Assembly (NCBI GenBank): GCA_963169105.1
Contig: OY720632.1
Location: 1,488,001 to 1,552,000, forward strand
Direction: 5' to 3'
Length of the DNA: 64,000 bases
DNA from: Ceriagrion tenellum
Lineage: Eukaryota; Arthropoda; Insecta; Odonata; Coenagrionidae
The first letter of the stretch is position 1; every line of letters begins with the position of its first letter. The position numbers and the translations under genes were made by a program. Below the pieces are notes generated by a model. The model had not been told where the DNA came from. It made no database searches and saw only the letters and a list, made by a program, of their open reading frames with translations. This document shows positions 44,220 through 56,142 of the stretch, one piece after another.

Positions 44220-47151
44220 CTATAGAAAAGAGCGGAAGTTTGGCGGCGCACCAGAGAGCGGTGCGGTCAAGACGAAGCCCAGAAGTCCCCTACCCACTGG
44301 CTTTTTAGTTACGGTGAGGAAAACAAATTTTGAGATGATGGCCGAAAGAATGTTGGTCTTATAGGAAGGGAATAATTTGAAGTTCAATGTTAAAAGGTGA
44401 TGATCGTCCAACCGGGCACAAGTATCAAGGGAGTCCAAATGATGAAACACGTCTTTAATAGCCTTCCATGCCCTCGGACTATCGCCACAGCCGAGGACAT
44501 GGTGTGGCAGGTCGTCCATGTGGAAACATGTAGGGCAGTGAGGCGCGTCAACCAGTTTCATTTTAAAAAGCTTATCCCGCGTGGGCTGAAGGCCCGCGGT
44601 CACGCCAGACATCGTACTGGTGACCTACCCTACCCTCTACCCTAAATGCCGCCCAGTTCCTCCACGAGTTGGCGGAGGGGGGCGCAGTACCCCCTAAAAT
44701 ACAGCTGTTGCCGTTTTACCTTTCGTAGCATTTTATGCCACACCATGTTATTTGTTACAGTAATGATTTGTGCATGGTGTTTTCGTGTCAGTGGCCAAAT
44801 GTGTGCCACGAGCCAAATCTTCGGGTAAATCAAGACATTAATTAATTTAACCCTAGCCGTCAGGGGCAGGGAGAGACAAGTATATTTATTCAGATTAAAT
44901 TTTGTTGTCTTAAGGACCTCTTCCCAATTACGCTCGACCATGGCGGGAATTGGCTTCTCCCACCATATACCGAGAATTTTCACTGGATCCTGCGTCACCT
45001 TCCAGCAGGGATTGGGCGGGGGTGTCCCTTGTAAGACTATAGCCTTACTTTTTTCGTGGTTAATTACCACTCCCCCCGCCGTGTATGCCTCGATTACGTC
45101 ACGGGCAGTCTCCATCTGCTCGTGTTTGTCGATGAAGAGAGTAATGTCATCGGCGTACACAATCCCGGTATAAGTTGAGCCAAAGCGCTCAACGCCAATC
45201 CCCGCCAGCTGCAGTCCTCTAATTAGAGGGTCCATGGCCACCGCGAAAAGGACCATGGACAGGGGGCACCCCTGACGGACTGAATTCCTGATTGAAAAGG
45301 GCCCAGAAAACCCTCCCCCAACCCGAAGACAGGCCGTGGCGTCTGTATATAATAAAGTAATAGTATTAATAAAAACCTCAGGGAAGGCCATTCGTTTTAA
45401 AACAGTTAAAATATACTCGATTCTAATAAAATCAAAAGCTTTACTGAGATCTATGGCTAAAACAGAATAAAAATGATCAGTGGTTGGCGTGATAAAAAGA
45501 TATCTTAATAAAACCGTAGCATCCAAGATGCTACGTTGCTTAGAGACTGCATACTGGGATTTGTCTAAAATCAAATCGGCAACGGCCGAGATTCTGTTTT
45601 TTAAAATACGAGTAAAAATTTTAGTATCACAGTTCAGTAATGCGATCGGCCGTAAGTCGTTACACGACTTAGGCCGATCGTTCTTAGGTAATAAAGATAT
45701 CACGGCGGTCCGCTGACTTGGAGCCAGCTCGCCGCCGGAAACATAAAAAATATTAAAAATCCGCGTCAACACGGGAATTAAAATATCCCAGCATGCATCG
45801 TAAAATTCATATGGAAGCCCGTCCGAGCCGGGAGACTTACCCTTGGGGAGGGAGTGAAGAACCAGCTCCACCTCCTCCCCTCGGATCGCGCTTTCGAGCT
45901 CGAGAAACTGGTCATTCAGGAGAGTGGGTAGGGCAGGGAGTGGGGGGCAGTGCTCGTCACTCCAAGCAGGATAGCGGTTGTTTTTGAAGTGATGCTCGGC
46001 CTCGCCCATGAGGCGATCCATTCTGGCAGTGGAGTGCCTGTTTTTGATTTTAATCACTCTTTTGAGTTCGGAGAGAGAGAGCGGACCCCATCCGTCTCTG
46101 TCAATCTCCCGCTGCCAGATGCGAGGAGAATAACGTATCAATTCGTGTGAGAGAATAATGTTTTTGAGTTCTCTCACGAGAGAATAGAAATTATCAGGCC
46201 GGTGGGGCAAGGTAATTAGCTCCTTGAGTGCCGACCTGTAGAACTTAATGGTATTCTCTTGTTCTTTTCTCCACTGCCTGGATATTTTTTTCAGGTAAAG
46301 TGTTGCCTTAGGCTTAAAAATATTCTCCCACCATAAAATAGCATCCTTGTCCGGGTCGAAAGCGTCAGCCAGCTGAGCAACTTTCGCCCGGATCTTCTCT
46401 CGACACAGCTATTTCCAGCAGACGAGTGTCTAACCGCCAAATAGAGGAATTAAAAGTGACATGAGTAGGGGAGGGGAAGGGGGAGGTCAAGGATGAGGGC
46501 ACAGTGGTCAGAGACGGACATTGGTAATAAATAAGGGGTTCGGGGAAGGGATGTTAGGGCTCTAGATAAAAAAATAAAATCAATCCTCGAATGCGACGTT
46601 GGGCCCGTGCGCGTAAATGTCACGGTATCGGAGTTGTTAAAATTTAAAAAAGTTTCCGTTAAACATACGGAGTCAATTAAAATTTTGAAAGCCCGGCTTG
46701 GAGGCTCCACACGAGCACGGGAAGATTGATGATCCTCTCCGCGATAAGTGCAATTAAAATCCCCCGCGAGAATGGCTTTCCCCGTAAAAACATGCAAATA
46801 CGGCAACAGTGTGTCATTTAAAAATAAATCTCTGTCCACCCTCCGCTCAACATGTGCAGGAGCGTAGACGTTTACCATATGGACATCAAATACTCGTAGG
46901 GAGGTAATTCTCCCTGAGGGGTGGAACCTTAAATTACTTACCGGAAGTCCGGTTTTAACTAAAATCGTTGTGCCGCGGCCCGGCCCATCACAATTGGTGA
47001 AGGACCGGTAGAGGGGATCAGGCCAAACGATCCCCTCCATGGTTTCTTGCAGACAGGCAATGTCTACATTATGTGATTTAATAAAGTTACTAATGATAGT
47101 TAACTTTAGGGGGTTGTAAACCCCCGCAATATTTAATGACAAAATAATCAT
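44220..47151 (-). pseudogene. T1 ORF2: endonuclease, reverse transcriptase, zinc motif (frameshifted)
   Basis: The endonuclease (47151-46450) has LSLNIAGVYNPLK, CLQETMEG, VNVYAPAH, AILAGDFNCTYRG, SRIDFIFLS and VSDHCALI. Frameshifts near 46470-46390 lead to the RT frame (46210-44642): KGKSPGSDGLPYEFY, LRPIALLNCDTKIF, LAIDLSKAFDFI, SVRQGCPLSMVLF and the catalytic GIVYADDITLFI. The SVRQGCPLS form of this motif, rather than GVPQGS, places it in the L1/Tx1 group. A last frameshift near 44630 leads to the C terminus with CPTC and HHVLGC (zinc motif) and LLTLNFKLFP. The active-site residues are preserved but no continuous frame remains. Confidence 0.9.
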
Positions 47152-47174
47152 TGGGAGCCAGTGGGGGAAAAAAC

Positions 47175-48616
47175 TTACGAGGACTTCGAATTGTCATGCT
47201 CGCGCAAGCCGATCTTCTTTTGTTTCCGCCTCGCTTTTCTTTTTGCCGATCCGGAACGGGATCGGCTGCGCCGCGGAAGCCTTTCCGCCAGCTGGCCGTC
47301 GCTCCCCCCACTCTCGCTCCGGCCCGGTGTATGTTCCGCATCGCTGGTGCTGCCACTCAAGCTCCCGCTGCGAGGGTCGGTCTCCCGAGACGGTGAGTGG
47401 AAGGGGGAGATAGTCCTCCGCCGCTCGTCGAGCTCCGCCGGTGTGGGGGTGGGGGAAAGGATGGGGGCGCTCTCGCTTATGTGAGAGAGATCTGAGAGGG
47501 AAGGGTGGGGGGAAAGGGAGGTGGGAGTAGTGGACGGGGAAGTGACGAGACTGATGGTGATTGCCTCGTCGGGCATAGAGTAAGCGTCAATTGCCTCCGC
47601 CATGTGCTCGGAGGTTTGGGCCGTCAGCGTGTCGTCGACAATCTGATACGCTCCGTTTCCGGTGGAAAATTCCACGCCCGCGTCGTCATTCGACTGCTCC
47701 TCCTCTAGTGAGTCGACGACCCGGGCGGATGAAACACGTGCTGCCTCTCAGCACGTTCCGGGACCGGTTCTCGTCGGGGGAGGGGGGGGGGAAATTCCGC
47801 GGGTGCGGAATAGGTGGTATCTTCCTTTATGTCAATAGTTTTCTGCTTCTTACTAATTTCGGTGGTCTCGCCAGAGGCAATTTCCGAGGGGGAGGGGGGC
47901 CTCTTCGCGGCTGGGGCGATGTTTTTTGCTGGATCAGCCTCTATGGACGACAACTGGTAGGCTATGTCCGCCACCGTCTCCTCGTCGTCGGCGGATGCCG
48001 AAACAGCCGAAGCCGCCACATCCGCGAAACGTCTGCCGATTTCGTTTCGCGGACAGTGTTTCCGGAGGTGGCCCTCTTCGTGGCAGCGGGCACACGTCTT
48101 TTTTTGACCTTCATATAAAGTAAGTGCACGGTGACCCCTAATATTTAGGTATGAAGGAATATTCATTTTGATTACTACTTTGGCGTAGAAAGTTCCAGTG
48201 CGCGTGCCGACAATGAGATCCTTCCCTCTCCACACTCCTTCCCAGCAAGATTTTACTTCTCCAAAGCCCCTCAGTTCTTCCACCACGGCAGCTACAGGCA
48301 TCTGTAGCGGAAGACACATGATTTTCACTGTGGTCGGAGCCTCCTCTGCCGAATCTATCGTGCAATCCATTATTTTCTCCTCCTGGGTAGGGAAGGGCAA
48401 GGTCTTCGTCCTCGAATCCAGAATTCTCCTCATTATTGTTTCCGATTTTAATTTCAGGAAGATGTTCCGTCGGATATAGCCAATTTGAATGCCGTCAATT
48501 TCTTCTGCCGCTAGGCCCAAAGTCTTCTTTACGAAGAAGTGGACCTCAAGCGGCGATGCAAATCTGAAACTTTCATCTGTTGTAATCACTAAAGTATTAG
48601 TGCGCTGCACTTCCAT
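47175..48616 (-). pseudogene. T1 ORF1 (RNA-binding, CCHC protein)
   Basis: Starts MEVQRTNTLVITTDES at 48616. An N-terminal fold has EIDGIQIGYIRRNIFLKLKSE; an RRM-like middle has VKIMCLPLQMPVAAVVEEL and MNIPSYLNIRGHRAL; a knuckle CARCHEEGHLRKHC lies near residue 180. A frameshift near 47730-47760 joins to a serine/proline-rich tail that ends in a basic stretch (RRSRSRSGSAKRKARRKQKK). The stop at 47175 lies 24 bases before ORF2. It would bind element RNA and assist strand annealing. Confidence 0.85.
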
Positions 48617-49024
48617 TGCTGCGACACTAACGAAGTGAGGAAGGGGGGAAACTCACAAGAAGGGGAGAAAAAAAACACTTTGTCACAGCCTGCCTGGCAC
48701 AAAACTGTGCACAGGCAGGGGCGAGCACCCTCTGCTACTCGCCGATCACTGACGAAAATAAACACGACTTGTGAAGGAAAACTAAAATAAAACTCACGTT
48801 CACTGTCGAAGGAAAAGGCTGACTTCAGCACTTTTCAACGCAGCACTCAAAGAAATCACATTTTCGCTTCGTCAAGTTCACGATCGTCAAACAAAAAAGA
48901 CCAAAGACGATCGCCAAGACGGGTGATCGTCGCCGCGTGCGAGCGGGCCGAGGCAGACTTCCCCGCCGGGAGGCTTATCAGCGGTCGGTGTTCGGGAGCT
49001 CTCTCAAAACACGTCCGCTCGCTA

Positions 49025-49039
49025 GGTATGGCCGTTGGC
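49025..49039 (-). rRNA. 5S rRNA gene, nt 1-15 (5' piece)
   Basis: On the minus strand this reads GCCAACGGCCATACC, the standard start of arthropod 5S rRNA. It pairs with the gene's 3' end at 34166-34156. T1 follows immediately (TAGCGAG). It is 15 nt long, so alone it would be weak, but the order, strand and complementarity with the other two pieces make it convincing. Confidence 0.85.
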
Positions 49040-50270
49040 ATTTACACCAAGACAATTAAGACGTCATAGCTACAATAATCTTCCATTACTGCAGTACATG
49101 AACCCTAAAAGAGAGCAGTGTAGACACACATGCCCAGTTCACCCGCAAAACCATCGATGATGCCTAATATGCCCCAAAAATCTTCTATAATTCTAGAAAA
49201 TACGACGTTCCTCCATTTGTGCCAACGAAAAAGCCGTCAAAATGACACTTTCGGACCTTCAAACGCTCTTGGAACTTGGAAAAATGGTCGAAAATGTCAG
49301 AATCGAAAATTTATTAAAATCACGCGCAGCGACACCCGTGCAGCGAGAAAGCTCCAACGAAGCCTATCACTCTCGCGTTTCATGCCTATTCCTGAAAATT
49401 CGAGGATCGGTCTGTTTTCGCCACCGAAAACGTCCTCAAAGTGACACTTTTTTCGGACCTTCAAACGCTCCTAACTCACAAAGCACGCAACGCACGCGGA
49501 CGTCATCTCGTAATCGCAACGCACGCAGACGTCATCTCATAATCACGCCCTTACCGACCACCCGCGCATTCACGTTCCACGCGAAGGAATTACATCCACT
49601 CGTTTTCACCACAGGAAGTTTGTTCTTTTGATGCGGCTCTACATACATCTTTAGGTTGAACAGAAGCTATAATATGAGAGCTACTGTGCAGGACCTCAAA
49701 TTTCGAAAGCTTGGGACTGCAAGACTTGTGGATTCAGGGTTTTTCTCGATTATGAGGAATTTCCGGCAGGAATAATACAGCACACATTTATTTGAAGATG
49801 TTTATGTGTTGAAAATATAAATTTGAAATTAATATGTGGTTTCAGGCCTGATAAAGTGGAAGTGGAACATAACTGCGTTAATGAAAGATGACCAGCTTCC
49901 ACTATGATACTATATATTACGACCAGTTTCACTTTTTACACCTGAAGATGCTGCTAAAAGCAAAACTGGTTGTAATTAATACTATCACAGTGGAAGTTGC
50001 TCATCTTTTCATGGTACAGTTAAGATTGAAATTACCAACGAATGGATAATAGGTCTCCGGATACTTTTTAAAGTAATCACATTTTCGAGTAGTGAAGATG
50101 AAAACTTTGCTTGTACTCAAAGAAATTCAGACGAAATGTTATTCGTTATTAAAATATGACCATTTAAAATAGCAAAACTTCACTCTGTGTGAAAACGTGA
50201 TTCGCACCACTATCATCTTATGTCGTACGTTCGCCTCACTACCATCTTATCACCACTTATCTAATGTGTC
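49040..50270. other. 5S upstream spacer with short internal repeats
   Basis: No gene recognised. The motif TGACACTTT(TTT)CGGACCTTC recurs at 49243-49260 and 49442-49462, each followed by AAACGCTC. A 29-base unit (GCAACGCACGC, GACGTCATCTC) is repeated in tandem at 49487-49515 and 49516-49544. Such arrays are common in rDNA or histone spacers, but this one could also belong to an unknown repeat. A hairpin-like AAACTGG...CCAGTTT arrangement lies at 49920-49970. Confidence 0.5.
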
Positions 50271-50455
50271 GGCCCCGGTGGCGACGGGGTAAAGTCGTCA
50301 CCTGCTAACCCGAGGCTCCCGGGTTCGAATCCCGCCTGGTTAGATTAATCACTGCCCAGAACATGGATGTTTGTTTGTGTTAAATGAGTCAATTGTGAGA
50401 GGACCGTACGGTCCCAAATTCGCTCACAATAAACACAAATTATTATTTATATTGT
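50271..50455 (+). mobile_element. tRNA-derived SINE (or tRNA-like pseudogene)
   Basis: The head GGCCCCGGTGGCGACGGGG resembles a box A region, and GGTTCGAATCC (50322-50332) is a perfect RNA polymerase III box B. The T arm CCCGGGTTCGAATCCCG pairs properly (CGGG/CCCG). The anticodon position could read GCU, a serine-type tRNA. An unrelated ~110-base body follows, with an inverted pair GGACCGTACGGTCC and GTGAG/CTCAC arms, then an A/T-rich end. This head-body-tail layout is that of a SINE. No target duplication was confirmed. Confidence 0.65.
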
Positions 50456-50479
50456 TACTTTAGTAACATTCCCCTCCGA

Positions 50480-52065
50480 GTCCTCGGCAAGCATCGTGTT
50501 TCATTGCCATCATAATGACCGAGGACTTGAGAGGGGTTTGGCAGTTCTCGCAGCCACTTGCGACGCCCATCGGATTGGTGGCTACGCTTCAGTTGGGTCA
50601 TGCTTACGGAGTAGATGGAGGGACCCAATTATAATGGCCTTCTGCATGCGAGCTGCAAGTGACTCCACCTGTGCCACACATCATGGAATGCACTTGATTC
50701 TCTCCAGGAGCAAGCCCTTAACTCCTCCGAGCACACCTATGAGGAGGACTACCAGTTTAACAATGTATCCTGGGTGCATTTGCCGAAGCTCAAAAAGCAG
50801 GTCTTGATATTTCGTTCGTTTCTCCGCCTCCTTTGCATCCATGTTCGCTTCAGCCGGGGCCAAAAACTCTATCACGAACATGGAGCGTGAGTGGTGGTCT
50901 AGGAGAACGATATCAGGCTTGGTCACCCTCAACTTCCTGGTGGTAGAAAAGGAGTAATTCCACCAGATGGTGCATTTATCATTCTCCGCGATGGACTCAA
51001 TATCTCCAGGGGCATACGGCAGCACAGGAGTATCGTCGATGCCAAAATGGTGTTGAAGATGGAAATATAACGCTGACTTAGCGTAATAGCTACAGCTGGA
51101 GAGAAGGTGGCGCAAAGTCTGGCTGGGCTCGGCACGCCCTGCATCTCGTGTCTGCAACCTCCATCTTGAATATAATGCGGTGGTACACGAGTCTGTTTAT
51201 GACACGATCCTGGCATGCGAGGACGAAACCCTCGGTCTCTGACTTTAGACCAGCGGAGCGGAGGAAGGCAAACGTCAGCTCCTTTGATAGCCTCTGCTTC
51301 TCCATGTTTCGATAGAAACATCCATACATGGGCTTAGCGGTGTGTGCCTTGAACAAGGTGTTCTGCTCGGCCTTTTTAATTTCGAGCTTAAGGACGTCTG
51401 CCTTCAACGACAATATGGACTTGCCGTTGTCGCTACCATCTGATTTTAGGTCAAAGTCCATACTGGTTTCGTCCGCTGCCCTCTTGGCTGCCTGGAAGAG
51501 AAACTCCGGCACTTTTGTGGTCTCTTACGAGACTGAGCTGGGGGTCTCTGCTTTTGAGCACACGGCATGCTGTTCCAAGGACAACTCTGTTGTGGAGACA
51601 CTCCAGGCTCAACAGACCTCTACCACCTACACTGCAAGGGAGATACAGTCTGGCGACTGAAGATTTCGGATGATGACTTCTGCAGATGGTCATCATCTTC
51701 CTCGTTCCCCTGTCGAGGTTCTGCAACTCGTTGACGTTCAATTTTATGCTTCCAAAGGTGTGCAGCAGTGTGGGAACCGCGAACATGTTCGTGGTGAGAA
51801 ACTTGTTCTTGCCAGACAGCTTAGAACTCCAGATTTTCCTGAGAGTCTGTCTGTACTTGGCGGCGACTCTCTCCTTCACTGCTGCAACCTCCTGCATTCG
51901 GCTTCGGGGGACGCCTAGATATTCGTAGCTGTCATCGCCCTTGAGGTGGCGAATGGCGCTCCCATCAACGAGGTGAACGTCTTCCTTGTTCTCCGAGAAT
52001 CTTCCTCTCGCCAGGTGGATGGATGCACACTCTCCTACCTTAGATTTGTTCTCTTTATACCTTTA
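50480..52065 (-). pseudogene. 3' part of a restriction-like-endonuclease LINE (R2/R4/Dong-like)
   Basis: Three minus-strand frames, read downward, make one C-terminal region. First the post-RT part (SYEYLGVPRSRMQEV, then LNVNELQNLDRGTRKMM, HHPKSSVARLYLPCSVGGRG). Next a frame with KPMYGCFYRNMEK, the AxQDRVINR block and DTRCRACRA. Finally the H...C half of that zinc motif (LRHLLSSC) followed by TKPDIVLLDHHSRSMFVIEFLAP, which fits the PD...E pattern of the restriction-like nuclease in R2-type LINEs, and KRTKYQDL. Frameshifts lie near 51480 and 51130. The RT palm is missing, so the copy is 5' truncated near 52065. Confidence 0.75.
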
Positions 52066-52419
52066 CCTACAGTCTGCGACATTATGGATCTGCATCGCTG
52101 ATTACAGAAGTTCTCTGCTTGTTTCTTCATGGTACACACATTCATGGCACCAGTGGTTTCACTGTCTTTGGGTTTCTGCATTGGTGATAGTAATAATATG
52201 TAATAATAATTTATTTTCCCCAATTGACAATATACATAGTAAGGTACATAATATCATACAGTTTGCAATTGTATAGGGTACGTCAATAATCTGTTGGCTT
52301 AAAAATGGCTTCCTGAAAGCACAAAGAAAAAGGAAAAGAAAAATGTGCATGGAAATGCATTTGAAGACATAACATACATTCAAATATTACCCCAAGTTGA
52401 GATAATAAACTAACAGTAA

Positions 52420-53310
52420 TCACTTAGTCAGACTTTCTCTGTCAAGAATTCATTGTGTGAATAGAAGGACTTCATCAACAAATTATTATTTTACTTTTTT
52501 TTAACTAATGATGCATTAAGTTGATTTGATGCTCTTTCGGGGAGTGAGTTGTACATTTTTGTTCCCATTGCGAATACACTGTTACTAAATATTTTAGAAT
52601 TGTGGTGTGTTACAGATTGAATTTTTATTTTTAGTAGCATATGAATGAATGTTGTCGTTGAACTTGAGAAGATGAAGATTATTTTTCACAATTACAACTG
52701 TACAGAAAATATACAAACATGGCACAGTTAAAATATTTAATTTTACGAATAAAGGTCTGCGAGGAGCAGTGAAGGGGACTCCCATCATGCTTCTTATCAC
52801 CTTTATCTGAATAAAAATAAATTTCTGGAGTAGACTCACGGAAATTTCATGTGGTAAATGACAGAATTCAGCTTGGTATGTATTTAAATTAGTTACATGG
52901 AGAGACCAGCTGCCAGTATGTTGAATGTGTAATCCCAGAAATTTAGTATGTGATGTGAAAGATATGGCAATATAATTCAGTGAAAAATGTTGAAAATTGT
53001 GTGTGCTGGGATGGTTAATGATGAGAGCTTGAGTTTTGCTACAATTAAGTTTCAGTTTATTGTCACCACTCCAGTTCCAGATTTTGTCCATTAATTGTTG
53101 CGAATTATACAAGAGGGTGTCCAAGCTCTTGTCTGAGATTATGAAATTCGTATCATCAGCATACAGTATTGATTTTACGTTGGTGCTCTCATTGATAGAA
53201 GGTATAGCATTGACAGATAACATGAATGGGATAGGACCTTAACTTGATCCTTGAGGTACATACTCCTGTTGTGATTTTGCATGGGTCAGAGATATATTTT
53301 TCATTTCTCA
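52420..53310 (-). pseudogene. LINE RT fragment ('L' family)
   Basis: Reading down from about 53275 there is VPQGSS, an in-frame TAA, then GPIPFMLSVNAIP, the catalytic SILYADDTNFII, LNCSKTQAL, TKFLGLHI and RRPLFVKLNIL. After a frameshift near 52600 comes NSLPERAS. The frame 53223-52594 is open for 209 codons. The PLFVKLNIL segment parallels the fragment at 3324-3862. RT upstream blocks are absent or unrecognisable. Confidence 0.75.
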
Positions 53311-54351
53311 GATAAATTTCCACTCTCTGAGATCTTCCTGTTAAATTGATAAGCACAGAACAAAAATAAGCACCTTTTTTTAGAAAGAATATCTTTATCT
53401 ACTTTTCCCCCTCACTCGAGTTCTGACTGATATTAGGTGGTGTATGTTGAAAATGACAGGGTACTGAGGTATACATGAGAGAAGAATTCACTAACATTCA
53501 TGAACTTCACTTTTTGATTAATTGTAATCAGCAACAATGATATGGTTGGTGTCTACATATTCAAAAAGACCTTTGCTGATGCAGTTTCCTGCCATGGTTT
53601 GTTAAGATATTTTTTTCCCTGGGGACCATGTGCAACGTTCGAAATCTCAATAATTTTCCCTTTTAGAAATTTTGTATTTTCAAATATTGCCATATATTTG
53701 GTGTAGGCATTTCGTTTGTACCGACAATTGTGCTTTGTATGATGAAAACTGTATTTTTATGCCTTTCATTACTTGTTTCTATGGTATATCCCTCAAGATG
53801 ACTGCTAATGCGCTAGGTGCTTGATGTTGGTCATTAACTCCATTCATAGATAATATTGATTTTCCATTTCATCATTACTTATCATGTAAAATTTATTTGG
53901 GCCAATATAATAATGTCCAAGTTTTCCGGCATTTACAGTAAATAACATATTGTTTCCTGAGCATATTTACCAAATTCCCATGAGTGCTCTTTACTTTCCT
54001 CTTCATAACAATCCTATCCTAATACAATCCATGAAATTGGAAACTTACAACTAATGGAACTAAGAAGTATACAAATATAGTCATGTATTTGCGTGGTAGC
54101 AAGAATTTCTTGCCTCTGAATGATAATAAATTGAGTCTTAAAAGAATGATGTCTCATGAAAGTAATGAAATTCCAATCTGGGAGACATGTGGGAACAACG
54201 AGAGTCAAAATAGCAAAAACATCATTACTAATGACATGACTTGCATGATGGATCACCATTATGTTGTGAGTGTTATTTTTGATGTACAATGAACAGGTGT
54301 GAAAGAATAAGCGAGTACTTTGCATTAATCTTGTAATACATCAGCACTGAC
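53311..54351. other. No gene recognised
   Basis: AT-rich sequence with short frames only; no RNA gene or repeat boundary identified. Confidence 0.45.
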
Positions 54352-54466
54352 AAAATCATGTATACCTTGTTGTGATATCTTTGTGAATCATATGTTGAAA
54401 TTCAAATGAAAAAATCATGTATACCTTGTTGTGATATCTTTGTGAATCATATGTTGAAATTTAAAT
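54352..54466. repeat. 59-bp tandem duplication
   Basis: Two copies of a unit beginning AAAATCATGTATACC (54352 and 54411), with one mismatch (AAATTCAAAT versus AAATTTAAAT) near the end. The near-identity points to a recent local duplication. Confidence 0.95.
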
Positions 54467-54938
54467 TGGTAACAGAAATTGCTCTGGATAATACAGTTGA
54501 GTTTCGAATGTTTTTTTTCATGATTTAGTTGATGGTTAATTCTAAATTTAATCAATGAAAATGACGTTGACAAACAATCTCTGAGAATGAAGTCATGTGC
54601 TACCCATCCGTGAGAGTGCCATGATGGTAATCATGTTTGCTGCTCCAGAAGGGCTTTTAAAGGTGGTTGGTCAAACAGTGGGATTCAAAAGTATTTCAAC
54701 ACGCGCTCTTAAGATAGCTGCGAAACTTCAAAGAAAAACATTTCTCAGTGGTTTCAGAGAACATCAACAAGATGGCACACAGAATTACCGAAAACTTCGA
54801 ACCGACATTCATCTACCTAAATGCGATATAAATTTAGTAATAGTAAATTTCCCTTGTGTAAAGAACAATCGTGCTGAAGTTATGTATTTGAAAACGCGGA
54901 AATAGTAACTGGAACAGAGAGCTGATTGCAGAGGATAT

Positions 54939-55085
54939 TGTTACGGATTTGTGTGATATGGAAGAAATTACAACTCAAGGTCTGCGACAACACTAAATAA
55001 CTCCAACTTTGTTTACTTATCCTGTAACCAACAACAATTACCCTAAAAACAACATTCATTCATTGCATTTCATTGACTCATTACA
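54939..55085 (-). repeat. 3' LTR of the gypsy-type element
   Basis: 147 bp, starting TGTTACGG and ending TTACA in plus orientation. It differs from the other LTR at five sites by eye, so roughly 96-97 percent identity. Confidence 0.92.
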
Positions 55086-56110
55086 TTGCTCCCCGGCCGA
55101 ACGGCATCACAGTGAATTGCCAAAGCCCAGTGCCTATAGTAAATGCGGTCCTCTCCTTGTCTTTGGGCTCCATCCCGACTTTCCAATAACCGCTCTTTAA
55201 GTCAAGAGTCAAGAACATAGTGCATCCTTCCAAAGTACGTGTCATCGATCTGCGGCATAGGGTAGCAGTCCTCCTTCGTCAAATTATTGAGCTGGCGGTA
55301 GTCGACGCAAAACTGGGTTGAGCCATCTTTTTTCTTGACCAGCACCACCAGAGAAGCCCAAGAATTGTTAGAAGGTTCTATAATGCCATCCCCTGCCATA
55401 TCCTTGATTATCTGCTCTGCTTCCTCTCGCTTGGATAGGGGTAATCTCCTAGGTGCTTGCCGGATGGGCTTTGCGTCTTCTGTGTCAATACGATGGTCGT
55501 TGTCATTGGTGGTCGACCATGGTCGCTCTTCCTTTGACTCCGTCTCCACCTTCGAAGACATCTTGGAAGCGCTCAACCAAATTTCTAACCGCCCTTTTTT
55601 GGTCATCTGTCAGGTCACGGCATGCATCGTCCAGAAGTTTGGCTAGTTTGCTTGGGAGCTCCTTAGGTTCGTAGATGACCTTGCTTGTATGATTTATGAT
55701 AGAGGCTACGTTAGAGCAGTTTCCCAAAGGAGTACTCTTTTTTTAGCATAACGATGTAGGGGTTCACATTCATTAAATGGAGCAGAAATCTTCCTCTAGT
55801 GCGATTGATGGTTGAAGCCACCAACACTCGCTGACAGAGCTCGTCGTCCGCAAATGGTCCCATCATCATGACCTGACCTTCAGGTACCTCTCCCTCCAAA
55901 CTCGCCAGCGCAATGGTTTCGCTGGGTCCCTTTAACATGGTATCCTCTGCTAGAACTGTCAGTGCTGCAAAGTCCTTCCGGTGGTTAAGGACGACCTCCT
56001 CTTCGTTCACCTTGACCGTTTCTGCTTCAAGGTCCAATTTGAACCCAAGGGCCGTCAAAACGTCCATTCTGAGTATTACGTCTTCTTCTATCTTGGCGAC
56101 CGTTTAAAAT
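55086..56110 (-). pseudogene. gypsy-type pol remnant: protease end and RT start
   Basis: Reading down from 56110: a protease-terminal stretch ILRMDVLTALGFKLD, a connecting region, then the RT start with DTEDAKPIRQAPRRLP, IIEPSNNSWASLVVLVKKKDG and FCVDYRQLNN. After a frameshift near 55220 come LDLKSGYW and finally VMPFG, where the frame meets the polypurine tract and 3' LTR. The catalytic RT box, RNase H and integrase are all absent. The junction falls within the codons after MPFG, so a single deletion removed the rest of pol. A frameshift also separates the 55727 and 55606 frames. Confidence 0.85.
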
Positions 56111-56142
56111 TAGTGACCCCGATCTGAAAGCTGAAAACGGCC

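Larger units (their letters stand above)
43738..49024 (-). mobile_element. Tx1/L1-group LINE T1 inserted in 5S rDNA
   Basis: A 5.29-kb element read from 49024 (5' end TAGCGAGCGGACG, directly after 5S nt 15) down to 43738 (3' end AATAAATATTTCGAATC, directly before a second copy of 5S nt 11-15). Layout: leader of ~410 bases, ORF1, ORF2, 3' untranslated region of ~480 bases. It looks full length. The 3' terminus resembles that of T2 (AATAAATATTTCGAATC versus AATAAAATATTTGGAACC), but the two elements entered the 5S gene 11 nt apart. The Tx1 clade is known for families that target repeated RNA genes, including 5S (Mutsu). Confidence 0.88.

Noticed and set aside
49130..49631. 104- and 129-codon overlapping frames near the 5S upstream spacer
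   Set aside because: Two frames cover the same repetitive spacer with no domain; internal DNA repeats explain their length.
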